Positions 50,896-59,291 of a stretch of 64,000 nucleotides of DNA are shown here, piece after piece. Position 1 is the first letter of the stretch. Every line of letters starts with the position of its first letter. The DNA is from Sheuella amnicola (GTDB lineage Bacteria; Pseudomonadota; Gammaproteobacteria; Burkholderiales; Burkholderiaceae_B): contig NZ_JAAGRN010000004.1 in the NCBI RefSeq assembly GCF_010499255.1, forward strand, positions 186,001 to 250,000, written 5' to 3'. Position numbers and translations under genes: made by a program. Below the pieces are notes generated by a model that saw nothing but the letters and a program-made list of their open reading frames with translations, ran no database searches and was not told the origin of the DNA.

Positions 50896-52107
50896 TTATT
50901 TCTTGATGAAAGGACATGTCGATTCGGCCAGGCTACCGTAGACCTGATCGCCGGGCAGAGTGGCGATGATCTTGTAGTAGTCCCATGGGCCTTTGGACTC
51001 GGCAGGTGTTTTGACTTGCATCAGGAACATGTCATGAATCATGCGGCCGTCCTGGCGCACATAGCCGTCCTTGGCGAAGAAGTCATTGATCTTGTTCGAC
51101 TTCATCCACTTCATGACGGTGTCGCCGTCATCGGTGCCTGTAGCCTTGACCGCATTCAGGTAAAAAGTGACCGATGAATAATCGGCAGCTTGGATCATCG
51201 AAGGCTTGCGACCGATTTTTGCCTCGAATTTCTTCGACCATTCGCGGCTGGCTTCGGACTGGTCCCAGTACCAGCCATCAGTCAGATACATGCCTTGCGT
51301 TGCTTTCAAGCCAAGTGAATGAATGTCGTTAATGAAAATCAGCAAACCGGCCAGTTTCATGGTCGAGGTGACGCCGAATTCATTTGCGGCTTTGATCGAG
51401 TTGATCGTATCGCCACCGGCATTAGCCAGGCCGAGAATCTTGGCGCCGGATGCTTGAGCTTGTAGCAGATAGGACGAGAAATCGGAGGTTGAAAGCGGTG
51501 CGCGAACCTGACCTTTGATTTCACCGCCGGCGGATTTCACCACCGCAGCCGTATCACGCTCCAGTGCATGACCAAATGCATAGTCGGCAGTGAGGAAGAA
51601 CCAGGACTTGCCGCCGTCTTTTACAACAGCGCCACCGGTGCCGCGAGCCAGCGCAACCGTGTCATATGCGTAGTGCACGGTGTAAGGCGTGCAACCTTTG
51701 CCGGTCATGTCGGATGTTGCCGAACCGATCGAGATGAATGGCTTTTTCTTGTCGCCCGCGACTGCCGCCATCGCCAGGTTGGTTGCGGAGTTTGTGCCGC
51801 CAATCAGCATGTCGAGTTTTTGTTGATCAAACCATTCGCGCGCCTTGGCCGAAGCGATATCGGCTTTGTTCTGGTGGTCGGCAAACAGGAATTCGATTTT
51901 CTTGCCGTTGACTTGACCGCCAAAATCGGCGATGGCCATCTTGATGGTTTCCACGCCTGCCGGGCCGTCGATGTCGGCATAGACGCCTGACATGTCGGAG
52001 ATGATGCCGATGCGAACCACATCATCGGAGATGTTTGCCGCGGCGTTTGCGCCAAAGCCGGCGAGTATCAGTGTTGCGAGCGTGTGTAGCTTGGTGCGTG
52101 ATTTCAT
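50896..52107 (-). CDS. HAAT-family ABC solute-binding protein, second operon
   Basis: Periplasmic receptor of 403 residues. A ribosome-binding CAGGAG is 6 bp from the ATG at 52107; the signal peptide ends near ANAAANIS (about 26). The mature start VVRIGIISDMSGVYADIDGP matches the aliphatic-amide/urea/aromatic-binding branch rather than LivJ strictly. VAGDKKKPFISIGSATSDMTGKGC and FFLTADYAFGHALERD are characteristic. The binding protein is separated by 51 bp from the LivF gene and by 97 bp from the permeases, unlike the compact ATPase pair. Confidence 0.9.
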   Translation of the reverse strand: MKSRTKLHTLATLILAGFGANAAANISDDVVRIGIISDMSGVYADIDGPAGVETIKMAIADFGGQVNGKKIEFLFADHQNKADIASAKAREWFDQQKLDMLIGGTNSATNLAMAAVAGDKKKPFISIGSATSDMTGKGCTPYTVHYAYDTVALARGTGGAVVKDGGKSWFFLTADYAFGHALERDTAAVVKSAGGEIKGQVRAPLSTSDFSSYLLQAQASGAKILGLANAGGDTINSIKAANEFGVTSTMKLAGLLIFINDIHSLGLKATQGMYLTDGWYWDQSEASREWSKKFEAKIGRKPSMIQAADYSSVTFYLNAVKATGTDDGDTVMKWMKSNKINDFFAKDGYVRQDGRMIHDMFLMQVKTPAESKGPWDYYKIIATLPGDQVYGSLAESTCPFIKK

Positions 52108-52158
52108 TTGAAGCTCCTGTTGATACAGCGTGTGTTGTCGTTAATAGGGTGGGCGTGT

Positions 52159-52869
52159 TTAGACACCCAGCAACTCGTTTAAAGTGTCCTGTTTGCTTGC
52201 AAGTTCCGAAGCGTTGAAGTGTTCGACGATTTCGCCATGCTCCATGACATAAAACCGGTCGGCAAGCGGAGCGGCGAAACGAAAGTTTTGCTCGACCATC
52301 ACGATTGTGTATCCCTTGGCCTTGAGTGTTTTGATCATGCGTGCCAGCGTTTGAACGATCACCGGAGCAAGCCCTTCCGAGATTTCGTCAAGCAAAAGCA
52401 GATTGGCGCCGGTACGCAGAATCCTGGCCACGGCCAGCATTTGCTGCTCACCGCCCGACAAGCGCGTTCCGGGAGAGTGCCGACGCTCAAGCAGGTTTGG
52501 AAACATTTCGTAAATTTCCTGCAAAGACATTCCGCTGCCGACCGGACCGACGGGTGGCGGCAGCAGCAGGTTTTCTTCGCAAGACAGCGTGGCGAAAATG
52601 CCTCGCTCTTCCGGGCAGTAGCCGATGCCGAGATGCGCAACTTTGAATGTGGGCATGTCGATCGATTCGGTACCGTGGATTTTGATCGAACCCTTGCGCG
52701 AACCGGTCAAACCCAGAATCGCTCGCATGGTCGTTGTGCGACCGGCTCCGTTGCGTCCCAGGATCGTGACGACCTCACCTTTGTTAACGGTTAGGTCAAC
52801 GCCATGCAGAATGTGGGATTCACCGTACCAGGCATGTAGCCCCGATATCTCAAGTGCTGGCGTACTCAT
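52159..52869 (-). CDS. HAAT ABC transporter ATPase, LivF-like, second operon
   Basis: ATPase of 236 residues. Walker A is GRNGAGRTTT, in which Lys of the usual GKT/GKS is replaced by Arg (the conserved motif is GxxGxGK(S/T)). Signature LSGGEQQMLAVARIL and Walker B LLLLDEISEGLAP are otherwise intact, as is the switch MVEQNFRFA. A Lys-to-Arg change at this position in ABC ATPases usually lowers activity, so this subunit may hydrolyse ATP poorly and rely on its LivG partner. It overlaps LivG by 4 bp (ATGA). Confidence 0.88.
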   Translation of the reverse strand: MSTPALEISGLHAWYGESHILHGVDLTVNKGEVVTILGRNGAGRTTTMRAILGLTGSRKGSIKIHGTESIDMPTFKVAHLGIGYCPEERGIFATLSCEENLLLPPPVGPVGSGMSLQEIYEMFPNLLERRHSPGTRLSGGEQQMLAVARILRTGANLLLLDEISEGLAPVIVQTLARMIKTLKAKGYTIVMVEQNFRFAAPLADRFYVMEHGEIVEHFNASELASKQDTLNELLGV

Positions 52870-53639
52870 GCATGCGCTCCTTGCAGTTCACCCTCGGTTG
52901 TTCCCATGTAGGCTTCCATAACAGATGGGTCACGCGATACATGGGCGTAATCACCTTCGGCCAGAACGGCGCCTCGGGCGAGCACGGTGATGGTGTCCGC
53001 AATCGAAGAGACCACGTTCATATTGTGCTCGACCATCAGAATGGTTCTACCCTTGCTGACGCGCTTGATCAGTTGCGTGACGCGATCCACGTCTTCATGT
53101 CCCATGCCTTGGGTAGGCTCGTCAAGCAACATCAATTCTGGTTCCATGGCGAGAGTCGTGGCGATTTCGAGCGCACGCTTTCTGCCGTAGGGCAGACTTC
53201 CGGTGATTTCATGCGCAAAGCTGCCCAGATCGACTTCCTCGAGCAGAGCCAGGGCGCGCTCGTTGAGCTGGTTCAGGCAAGACTCGCTCTTCCAGAAATG
53301 AAAAGACAACCCGGTTTGTCGCTGCAGACCGATGCGAACATTTTCCAAAACAGTCAGATGGGGGAAAACCGCGGAAATCTGGAAGGAACGGATAATGCCG
53401 CGCCTTGCGATTTGTGCCGGCTTGTCTCCGGTGATATCGATGCCGTTAAAAGAAATCTTGCCGCGTGTGGGTGACAGAAATTTTGTCAGCAAATTGAAGC
53501 AAGTGGTTTTACCGGCCCCGTTCGGTCCGATCAGTGCATGGATATGGCCACGCTCTACGCTTAGCGAGACGTTGTTGACTGCCACAAAGCCGCGAAACTC
53601 TTTGGTCAGGCCGCTCGTTTCAAGAATGATGTCTTTCAT
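52866..53639 (-). CDS. HAAT ABC transporter ATPase, LivG-like, second operon
   Basis: ATPase of 257 residues. Walker A GPNGAGKTTC, signature LPYGRKRALEIATTL (variant of LSGGQ, typical of LivG), Walker B LMLLDEPTQGMG, switch MVEHNMNVV. The canonical Walker A contrasts with the Arg variant in its LivF partner. It is the first gene of the operon, preceded by a promoter at 53682-53710. Confidence 0.93.
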   Translation of the reverse strand: MKDIILETSGLTKEFRGFVAVNNVSLSVERGHIHALIGPNGAGKTTCFNLLTKFLSPTRGKISFNGIDITGDKPAQIARRGIIRSFQISAVFPHLTVLENVRIGLQRQTGLSFHFWKSESCLNQLNERALALLEEVDLGSFAHEITGSLPYGRKRALEIATTLAMEPELMLLDEPTQGMGHEDVDRVTQLIKRVSKGRTILMVEHNMNVVSSIADTITVLARGAVLAEGDYAHVSRDPSVMEAYMGTTEGELQGAHA

Positions 53640-53681
53640 CCGGAATCTTATCGGGTTAAGTGTTTTTTAAATCGATGCCGG

Positions 53682-53710
53682 ATTATGTTCGGTTGCAGCA
53701 ATTTTCTCAA
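53682..53710 (-). promoter_or_regulatory. Sigma-70-like promoter of the second HAAT operon
   Basis: On the minus strand, TTGAGA (53710-53705) and CATAAT (53687-53682) with a 17-bp spacer; each hexamer matches at four or five positions. It precedes the LivG gene by about 40 nt, the first of the operon. Confidence 0.5.
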
Positions 53711-53754
53711 TCGGGGTTTGTCATAGGTATTTTTAGGTGTTTTTGTAAAAATTG

Positions 53755-54393
53755 TTACCTAGGCTTTGTTTTGCTGCGGTATTCACACAGGTCGGCAATG
53801 CCGCACTGGGGGCATTTGGGCGACCGCGCAACGCAAATGTAGCGGCCGTGCAAAATGAGCCAATGGTGGGCATCTTGTCGAAATTCGTCAGCTACGAATT
53901 TTTCGAGTTTCTTTTCCACAGCGATGACGTCTTTTCCCGGTGCAATGCCTGTCCGGTTCGACACTCTGAAGATGTGCGTGTCGACAGCGATTGTTGGTTG
54001 CCCGAACGCCGTGTTGAGAACGACATTGGCGGTTTTTCTTCCCACTCCGGGCAAGGCTTCGAGCGCTTCCCGGTTTTGAGGCACCTGGCTATTGTGCTGT
54101 TCAATCAGAATTTTGCAGGTGGCAATCGTGTTTTTGGCCTTGGTTTTGTAAAGACCGATTGTTTTGATGAAATCCTCCAGGCCAGCTTGACCGAGTGAAT
54201 AAATCGCCTCCGGTGTTGGGTAGGCTGGAAACAATCGTCGGGTAGCAATGTTCACCGACTTGTCGGTTGCTTGCGCCGACAGCAATACTGCGATCAGTAA
54301 CTGAAATTCGTTTTGATATTCGAGCTCGGTTGTCGGATGGGGGTTGGCGGCACGAAAGCGAGTGAAAATTTCGCGACGTTTATCGGCGTTCAT
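53755..54393 (-). CDS. nth: Endonuclease III
   Basis: Base-excision-repair DNA glycosylase/AP-lyase, 212 residues. The helix-hairpin-helix LPGVGRKTANVVL contains the catalytic Lys, the catalytic Asp is in AVDTHIFRV, and a [4Fe-4S] cluster is bound by C-x6-C-x2-C-x5-C at the C-terminus (visible as CVARSPKCPQCGIADLC). The start at 54393 (MNADKRREI) matches E. coli Nth; TTG 54402 is an in-frame alternative. It follows the RnfB-like ferredoxin gene by 15 bp. Confidence 0.95.
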   Translation of the reverse strand: MNADKRREIFTRFRAANPHPTTELEYQNEFQLLIAVLLSAQATDKSVNIATRRLFPAYPTPEAIYSLGQAGLEDFIKTIGLYKTKAKNTIATCKILIEQHNSQVPQNREALEALPGVGRKTANVVLNTAFGQPTIAVDTHIFRVSNRTGIAPGKDVIAVEKKLEKFVADEFRQDAHHWLILHGRYICVARSPKCPQCGIADLCEYRSKTKPR

Positions 54394-54408
54394 GATCGGC
54401 AAGCCACG

Positions 54409-54984
54409 TTATTGTTGACGTCTTGCGCGCGCGCGAAGAAGGGCTTGTGCGATGGCTGCCTGCTTATCGACAAGCGCAACGGGCTGCGGTTCTTCCTCTT
54501 TTTCTGGTGCGCTGAGCCTGCGCTGGCGTTTTTCATATCGTTCGCGTGCAAGCATGGCATCATCCGTTGTCCATTGCCTAGCGGGTTCAACGGCCACCAT
54601 CGTGATGCAATCAACCGGGCATGGAGCAACACATAAATCGCATCCCGTGCAGTCCGACTGCAAAACGGTGTGCATGAACTTGTTCGCACCAAGAATCGCG
54701 TCGACTGGACATGCTTGAATGCAGAGGGTGCATCCGATGCAATGCTGCTCATCGATCACAGCGACTTGCAAAGGAATGTGTCGACCACAGGATTCGTCCA
54801 GCGCAATAACGGGGAGCTCAAGTAGGCGGGCGAGCGCAGCGATACCGGCATCTCCGCCGGGCGGACATCTGTTGATGTCCGCTTGTTTGTCGGCGAGAGC
54901 TTGCGCGTAAGGTTTACAACCGGCGTAACCGCATTTTGTGCACTGGGTTTGAGGCAGTAAGGCGTTAATTCGATCAACTAGCAT
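54409..54984 (-). CDS. RnfB/RsxB-like iron-sulfur protein (soluble form)
   Basis: Iron-sulfur electron carrier of 191 residues. An N-terminal 4Fe-4S domain has C15, C18, C23 and C40 ([13 protein letters not shown]). Two ferredoxin-type clusters follow: [12 protein letters not shown] and [12 protein letters not shown]. The C-terminus is Arg/Glu-rich and probably disordered. E. coli RsxB has an N-terminal membrane anchor before the 4Fe-4S domain; it is absent here, so the protein is probably soluble. No other rnf genes lie around. It lies between nth and phaZ in the same direction, as an orphan gene; a role in supplying electrons to a redox partner is inferred. Confidence 0.88.
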   Translation of the reverse strand: MLVDRINALLPQTQCTKCGYAGCKPYAQALADKQADINRCPPGGDAGIAALARLLELPVIALDESCGRHIPLQVAVIDEQHCIGCTLCIQACPVDAILGANKFMHTVLQSDCTGCDLCVAPCPVDCITMVAVEPARQWTTDDAMLARERYEKRQRRLSAPEKEEEPQPVALVDKQAAIAQALLRARARRQQ

Positions 54985-54996
54985 GCAACAATCAAA

Positions 54997-56223
54997 TTAA
55001 GCCTGTCGAACAAACTCGGCGATTTGCGGGCAGATAGTGGTGCGCCAGCGACGACCAGAGAAAATACCGTAATGACCGCACTCTGGCGCCGTGTAATGCT
55101 TTTTGCGCTTGGCCGGGATGCCCTTGCATAAATCATGCGCGGCGCGCGTCTGACCTTCGCCTGAAATATCATCCAGTTCGCCTTCAATCGTAAAAAGCGC
55201 AACCGACTTGATATCGGCAGGTTTGACTAGTTTGCCATCGACTTCCCAGGTGCCGTTCGGTAGAGCGAATTCCTGAAAAACCATTCGGATCGTATCGAGG
55301 TAGAAGTCGGCCGACATATCCAGGACTGCGTTGTATTCGTTGTAGAAACGACGATGCGCCTCTGCGTCTTCGTCATCTCCTCGCAACAGGTCAAGATAGA
55401 AGTCGTAGTGCGCTTTCACATGGCGATCCGGATTCATCGAGATAAAGCCGGCATGCTGCAAAAAGCCCGGATATACGCGTCGTCCAGCGCCGGGATAATT
55501 GGCTGGAACGGTGTGAATCAGTTTTTCTTCGAACCAGTCGAAAGGCTTGGTTGTGGCCAGACGATTGACTTGAGTAGGTGAGCGACGTGGGTCGATGGGG
55601 CCTCCCATCATCACCATGCTGCGCGGCAGGCAAGGATCTTTTTCGCTTGCCATCAAAGAGATTGCGGCCAGCACCGGAACGGTAGGCTGACACACCGACA
55701 TGACGTGTAGATCAGGTCCGAGGAAACGGACGAACTCCTGCACATAACGGACGTAATCGTTCAGGTGGAATGAACCGTTGACGGCCGGAACCATACGGGC
55801 ATCAATCCAGTCGGTTACATAAACCTCATGATTAGGCAAAAGCGCACGTACGGTGTCTCGCAACAAGGTTGCATGATGTCCCGACATTGGGGCGACCACC
55901 AAAATTTTCGGATCGGCGCGACGGATTTTTTCTGCAACGTCGCGCTTGAAGTAAACCAGATTACAGAATGGCAGTTGATGAACGGTTTCTTCATTCACCG
56001 CAACCGATCTTCCGTTGATTTCGGTGAAGGGGAGTTGCCATTCAGGCTTTTCGTATTTCTTTCCCAGGCGATGCACAAGCTCGTAGCCTGCGGCGAGTTG
56101 TCTGGCCATTGGCGTGTAGGCCAATGGGCTCGCAGGATGTGAGAATAATTTAGAACCAACATCTGTGAATGCGGCGAGGGGCGACATCATGGCCCGATGC
56201 ATTTCATGCAGTTGATAAAGCAT
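54997..56223 (-). CDS. phaZ: Intracellular polyhydroxyalkanoate depolymerase
   Basis: Cytosolic, granule-associated hydrolase mobilising PHB/PHA, 408 residues, matching the PhaZ1 type of Cupriavidus necator. The nucleophile is a Cys in the lipase-like box VCQPTVP (C178), as in that enzyme. The probable Asp is in TIEGELDDISGEGQ and the His in APECGHYGIFSGRRW. The opening MLYQLHEMHRAMMSPL is typical. A 196-bp upstream gap contains a TGC-rich box similar to those at phaP. It ends 12 bp before the RnfB-like gene. Together with phasin it indicates that this organism stores and uses PHB. Confidence 0.94.
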   Translation of the reverse strand: MLYQLHEMHRAMMSPLAAFTDVGSKLFSHPASPLAYTPMARQLAAGYELVHRLGKKYEKPEWQLPFTEINGRSVAVNEETVHQLPFCNLVYFKRDVAEKIRRADPKILVVAPMSGHHATLLRDTVRALLPNHEVYVTDWIDARMVPAVNGSFHLNDYVRYVQEFVRFLGPDLHVMSVCQPTVPVLAAISLMASEKDPCLPRSMVMMGGPIDPRRSPTQVNRLATTKPFDWFEEKLIHTVPANYPGAGRRVYPGFLQHAGFISMNPDRHVKAHYDFYLDLLRGDDEDAEAHRRFYNEYNAVLDMSADFYLDTIRMVFQEFALPNGTWEVDGKLVKPADIKSVALFTIEGELDDISGEGQTRAAHDLCKGIPAKRKKHYTAPECGHYGIFSGRRWRTTICPQIAEFVRQA

Positions 56224-56280
56224 GTAAGCGTTCCCTACGAGATAAGAGAATTAAAGCCGGATAACAAATTGTCGTTAAAA

Positions 56281-56295
56281 TTGCTGTGCTGCAAC
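56281..56295. promoter_or_regulatory. TGC-rich box upstream of phaZ (candidate PhaR site)
   Basis: TTGCTGTGCTGCAAC has TTGC and GCAA at its two ends and lies in the phaZ upstream region, about 60-70 bp before the ATG. On the gene strand it reads GTTGCAGCACAGCAA, similar to the phaP operator arms. Regulator identity is inferred from similarity only. Confidence 0.4.
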
Positions 56296-56419
56296 AAAAA
56301 TAAAATGTAGCACATAGCTGTTAATCCTACCAAGAGATTGATCACAACAGGTAGATATTTGTGTTAGGGCAGACCCTATATATGGTATTAAATTATTTTT
56401 AACTTCTTGGTTGTTATTT

Positions 56420-57271
56420 TTACCAGTAGTTTTCGACAGCCAGATTCCCGGGGATACCGCGTCGTCCGGCCGCAAAGTTTCTCAGGCTCAAGAGCTTGCG
56501 CATATCAGTCACCATGGCCGGATTGCCGCAAAGCATGATGCGTGAGGATGCAGGATCCAGCGCGCAGCCCGCACGTCGTTCAAGTTCGCCCGACTCGAGC
56601 AAGTCTGTCAGCCTGGCAGGCGCAAGCGTCGTGCGGGGCAAACTGGGCGACCACGCCGGATCAATATTCTCGCGCGAGGCCATTGGCAGATAAATCAGCT
56701 GTCCGCCCCCAGAGTCTTTACGGCTTTGCTGCAAAGCAAGTAACTCGTCCCGATATGCCAGTTCGTTTGAGTGCCGAACGCCGTGAACCAGGATGACGCG
56801 TGAAAAACGCTGCCAAGTCACGGGATCGCGCAACATGGGGATATAGGCGGACAGACCGGTGCCGGTCGAGACAAGCCAGAGATCCCGGCCATCCACAAAG
56901 CGTTCCAAGGTCAGAAAGCCAAAGCTTGTCTTGTCGACCCAGATCGTATCGCCTTCGCGCAATCGTGAAAGTTCGGGGCTGAATTTGCCTTCCGGTACGG
57001 CAACGGCAAAGAATTCGAGCTCGGATTCGCCGGGATGCGAAACCATGGAATAGGCGCGCCATTCGTTTGGTTCGCGATTGGCTGCATCGATGGCCGGCTG
57101 GTCTACAGCGAGTCCAAGCCTGGCGAATTGGCCTGGGATAAAGCGGAAAGCGGGATCACGCGTGATGCGCAGCGAAAAAAGCTTGTTCGACTGCCAGGTG
57201 ATGCGCGAAGTGACCCGTTGACGAGTGTATTTCGGATCTGCTGGTGTTGCTGCGTCGGTCATGGATGTCAA
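56420..57271 (-). CDS. fpr: Ferredoxin-NADP+ reductase
   Basis: FAD enzyme of 283 residues moving electrons between NADPH and ferredoxin or flavodoxin. The FAD site RAYSMVSHPGE and the NADP-binding LVSTGTGLSAYIPML are visible, followed by GHVR-type VILVHGVRHSNELAYRDEL. The C-terminus ends VENYW. It lies 9 bp after fdxA on the same strand, so the two form a likely redox pair. E. coli Fpr supports Fe-S biosynthesis and oxidative-stress responses; the same is expected here. Confidence 0.93.
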   Translation of the reverse strand: MTSMTDAATPADPKYTRQRVTSRITWQSNKLFSLRITRDPAFRFIPGQFARLGLAVDQPAIDAANREPNEWRAYSMVSHPGESELEFFAVAVPEGKFSPELSRLREGDTIWVDKTSFGFLTLERFVDGRDLWLVSTGTGLSAYIPMLRDPVTWQRFSRVILVHGVRHSNELAYRDELLALQQSRKDSGGGQLIYLPMASRENIDPAWSPSLPRTTLAPARLTDLLESGELERRAGCALDPASSRIMLCGNPAMVTDMRKLLSLRNFAAGRRGIPGNLAVENYW

Positions 57272-57280
57272 ACGTTCGGA

Positions 57281-57604
57281 TCAGCGCTCGAGTAAAGCCA
57301 GTTTGCCCTCTTTGCCGTTCCAGTCGTCGGCATCCTCCGGTGGTTTTTTGGACCGGCTAATGCTTGAAAAAACGGGGGTGAGCTCTGCATTCAGGGCAAT
57401 GAATTTCATCTGATCCTGAGGCACATCCTCTTCGGCGAAAATCGCGTTGGCAGGACACTCGGGGATGCAAACCGCGCAGTCGATGCATTCATCCGGATCG
57501 ATGACGAGGAAGTTGGGACCCTCGCGGAAACAATCCACCGGACAGACGTCAACGCAGTCTGTAAATTTGCATTTGATACAGTTTTCAGTAACGACGTGAG
57601 TCAT
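57281..57604 (-). CDS. fdxA: Seven-iron ferredoxin FdxA
   Basis: Small electron carrier of 107 residues with one [3Fe-4S] and one [4Fe-4S] cluster. The cysteines are C9, C12, C17, C21, C40, C43, C46 and C50 in the pattern [13 protein letters not shown] and [11 protein letters not shown], which is typical of the Azotobacter-type ferredoxins. The C-terminal extension after residue 60 is the family's usual helical part ([13 protein letters not shown]). It starts the fdxA-fpr operon and is divergent from pncB with a 133-bp gap. Confidence 0.95.
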   Translation of the reverse strand: MTHVVTENCIKCKFTDCVDVCPVDCFREGPNFLVIDPDECIDCAVCIPECPANAIFAEEDVPQDQMKFIALNAELTPVFSSISRSKKPPEDADDWNGKEGKLALLER

Positions 57605-57737
57605 GTCTTTAACCTGTCAGCTAGGAAATATCGATGTAAGTTCGCTCATTTTAACCAAAGAGCGGTTTTATCGTTGTGGATGTCCCTGATATGAGTGGTG
57701 GCTGTGCTATGGTTTGGAAAAACCATCAAAAATCATC

Positions 57738-58913
57738 ATGATCATTAAATCGCTGCTCGATACAGATCTGTACAAGTTCACGATGATGCAGGTTGTTTTG
57801 CATCATTTTCCGGCCGCGCAGGTTGAATATCGCTACCGCTGCCGTACGCCAGGCGTCAATTTGCGTCCTTATCTGGATGAGATCCGCCAGGAAATCCATT
57901 CGCTGTGCCAACTGCGCTTCAATGATGCGGAACTCGCCTATTTGGGGAGCTTACGATTCATCAAAAGTGATTTCATCGATTTTTTGGGCCTTTTCCATCT
58001 GCCTGAAAAATGCATTCATGTTGAGCAAGGCGATCTAGACGGGGAAATCGCGATTACAGTGATCGGCCCTTGGCTGCATACGATTTTGTTTGAAATTCCT
58101 GTCTTGGCGATTGTTAACGAGGTGTATTTCAGGAACGTTTGTCCCGAACCCGCTTGGGAAGAGGGGCGCAAGAGACTCGAGAACAAGATGAATCTGGTGC
58201 TCGAGGCATCGGATTTGAGTGATTTTCGGGTGGCCGAATACGGTACACGCAGAAGGTTTTCACACGCCTGGCATAACGAAGTGGTCGCCACCATGAAGTC
58301 CAAAATGGGTGAGCATTTTGTCGGCACAAGTAACGTATTGTTCGCTATGCAACATGGCGTGCTGCCTTTGGGCACGATGGCCCATGAGTATTTACAAGCA
58401 TGTCAGGCGCTAGGTCCTCGATTGCGGGATTCGCAAGTGTTCGCCTTGGAAACATGGGCGAAGGAATATCGCGGCGATCTTGGAATCGCCTTGTCCGATG
58501 TTTATGGCGTATCGGCTTTCCTGCGTGATTTCGACATGTATTTTTGTAAACTTTTCGATGGCGCCCGACATGACTCGGGCGATCCTTTCGATTGGGGCGA
58601 GCGGATGATTGCCCACTATGAAGCCAATCGCGTGGATCCACGAACCAAAACGCTGATTTTTTCCGATGCGCTAACATTTCCCAAAGCGATTGAGCTGGCA
58701 CGCCGTTTTTCCGGCCGGTGCAAAGTCTCTTTTGGGATCGGCACCAACCTGACCAACGATTTGGGACACAGTCCGCTGCAGATCGTCATGAAAATGGTTC
58801 GCTGTAATGGTCAGCCTGTCGCAAAGGTTTCGGACGCACCTGAAAAAACCATGTGCGACGATAAAGCTTACCTGGCGTATTTGCGCCAGGTATTTGAATT
58901 GCCCCCTGCCTAA
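57738..58913 (+). CDS. pncB: Nicotinate phosphoribosyltransferase
   Basis: Converts nicotinate and PRPP to nicotinate mononucleotide, the salvage branch of NAD synthesis. The 391-residue protein opens [18 protein letters not shown]; the His-containing [14 protein letters not shown] and the [23 protein letters not shown] motifs bind substrate, and the catalytic region [15 protein letters not shown] is intact, as is [13 protein letters not shown]. The start at 57738 is used; a TTG at 57714 would add eight residues. It precedes a RidA-family gene by 27 bp. Confidence 0.95.
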   Translation: MIIKSLLDTDLYKFTMMQVVLHHFPAAQVEYRYRCRTPGVNLRPYLDEIRQEIHSLCQLRFNDAELAYLGSLRFIKSDFIDFLGLFHLPEKCIHVEQGDLDGEIAITVIGPWLHTILFEIPVLAIVNEVYFRNVCPEPAWEEGRKRLENKMNLVLEASDLSDFRVAEYGTRRRFSHAWHNEVVATMKSKMGEHFVGTSNVLFAMQHGVLPLGTMAHEYLQACQALGPRLRDSQVFALETWAKEYRGDLGIALSDVYGVSAFLRDFDMYFCKLFDGARHDSGDPFDWGERMIAHYEANRVDPRTKTLIFSDALTFPKAIELARRFSGRCKVSFGIGTNLTNDLGHSPLQIVMKMVRCNGQPVAKVSDAPEKTMCDDKAYLAYLRQVFELPPA

Positions 58914-58940
58914 TTGATTTATCTGGATGAAGGAGTTTTT

Positions 58941-59291
58941 ATGAGCAGTATTGCCCGTACCAATGTCGGCAAGCGACTTTCCGACATGGCTGTTTACAAC
59001 GGTGTGGCCTATCTGGCCGGTCAGGTTGCCGAGGATCCTTCCCAGGATATTACCGGGCAGACGACCCAGATTTTGAATACGATCGACCAGTTGCTGGCAT
59101 CTGTCGGATCGGACAAGACCCGTTTGCTGATGGTCCAGATTTTTGTTGCCAACATGAAGGAGTTCGATGGCATGAACAAGGCCTGGGATGCTTGGGTTCC
59201 TGCTGGTAGCGCCCCTCCTCGCGCGACGATCGAAGCCCGTCTGGCTAGTGCCGACTACAAAGTTGAAATCGTGGCGACAGCAGCTGTCTAA
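58941..59291 (+). CDS. RidA/YjgF-family protein
   Basis: Enamine/imine deaminase family protein of 116 residues that hydrolyses reactive 2-aminoacrylate-type intermediates. The conserved Arg is in APPRATIEARLAS, and the GQVAEDP pattern resembles the archetypal loops. The ATG 58941 has AAGGAG 8 bp upstream. It overlaps relA with TAATG, suggesting coupled translation, an unusual partner for this family. It is of the short RidA-related subgroup, so substrate may differ from E. coli RidA. Confidence 0.88.
   Translation: MSSIARTNVGKRLSDMAVYNGVAYLAGQVAEDPSQDITGQTTQILNTIDQLLASVGSDKTRLLMVQIFVANMKEFDGMNKAWDAWVPAGSAPPRATIEARLASADYKVEIVATAAV

Noticed and set aside
53688-53704. TTGCTGCAA motif between the -35 and -10 of the second HAAT promoter as a PhaR site
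   Set aside because: It resembles part of the phaZ box, but it is only a 9-base palindrome, lacks the phaP core and lies at genes unrelated to PHA.
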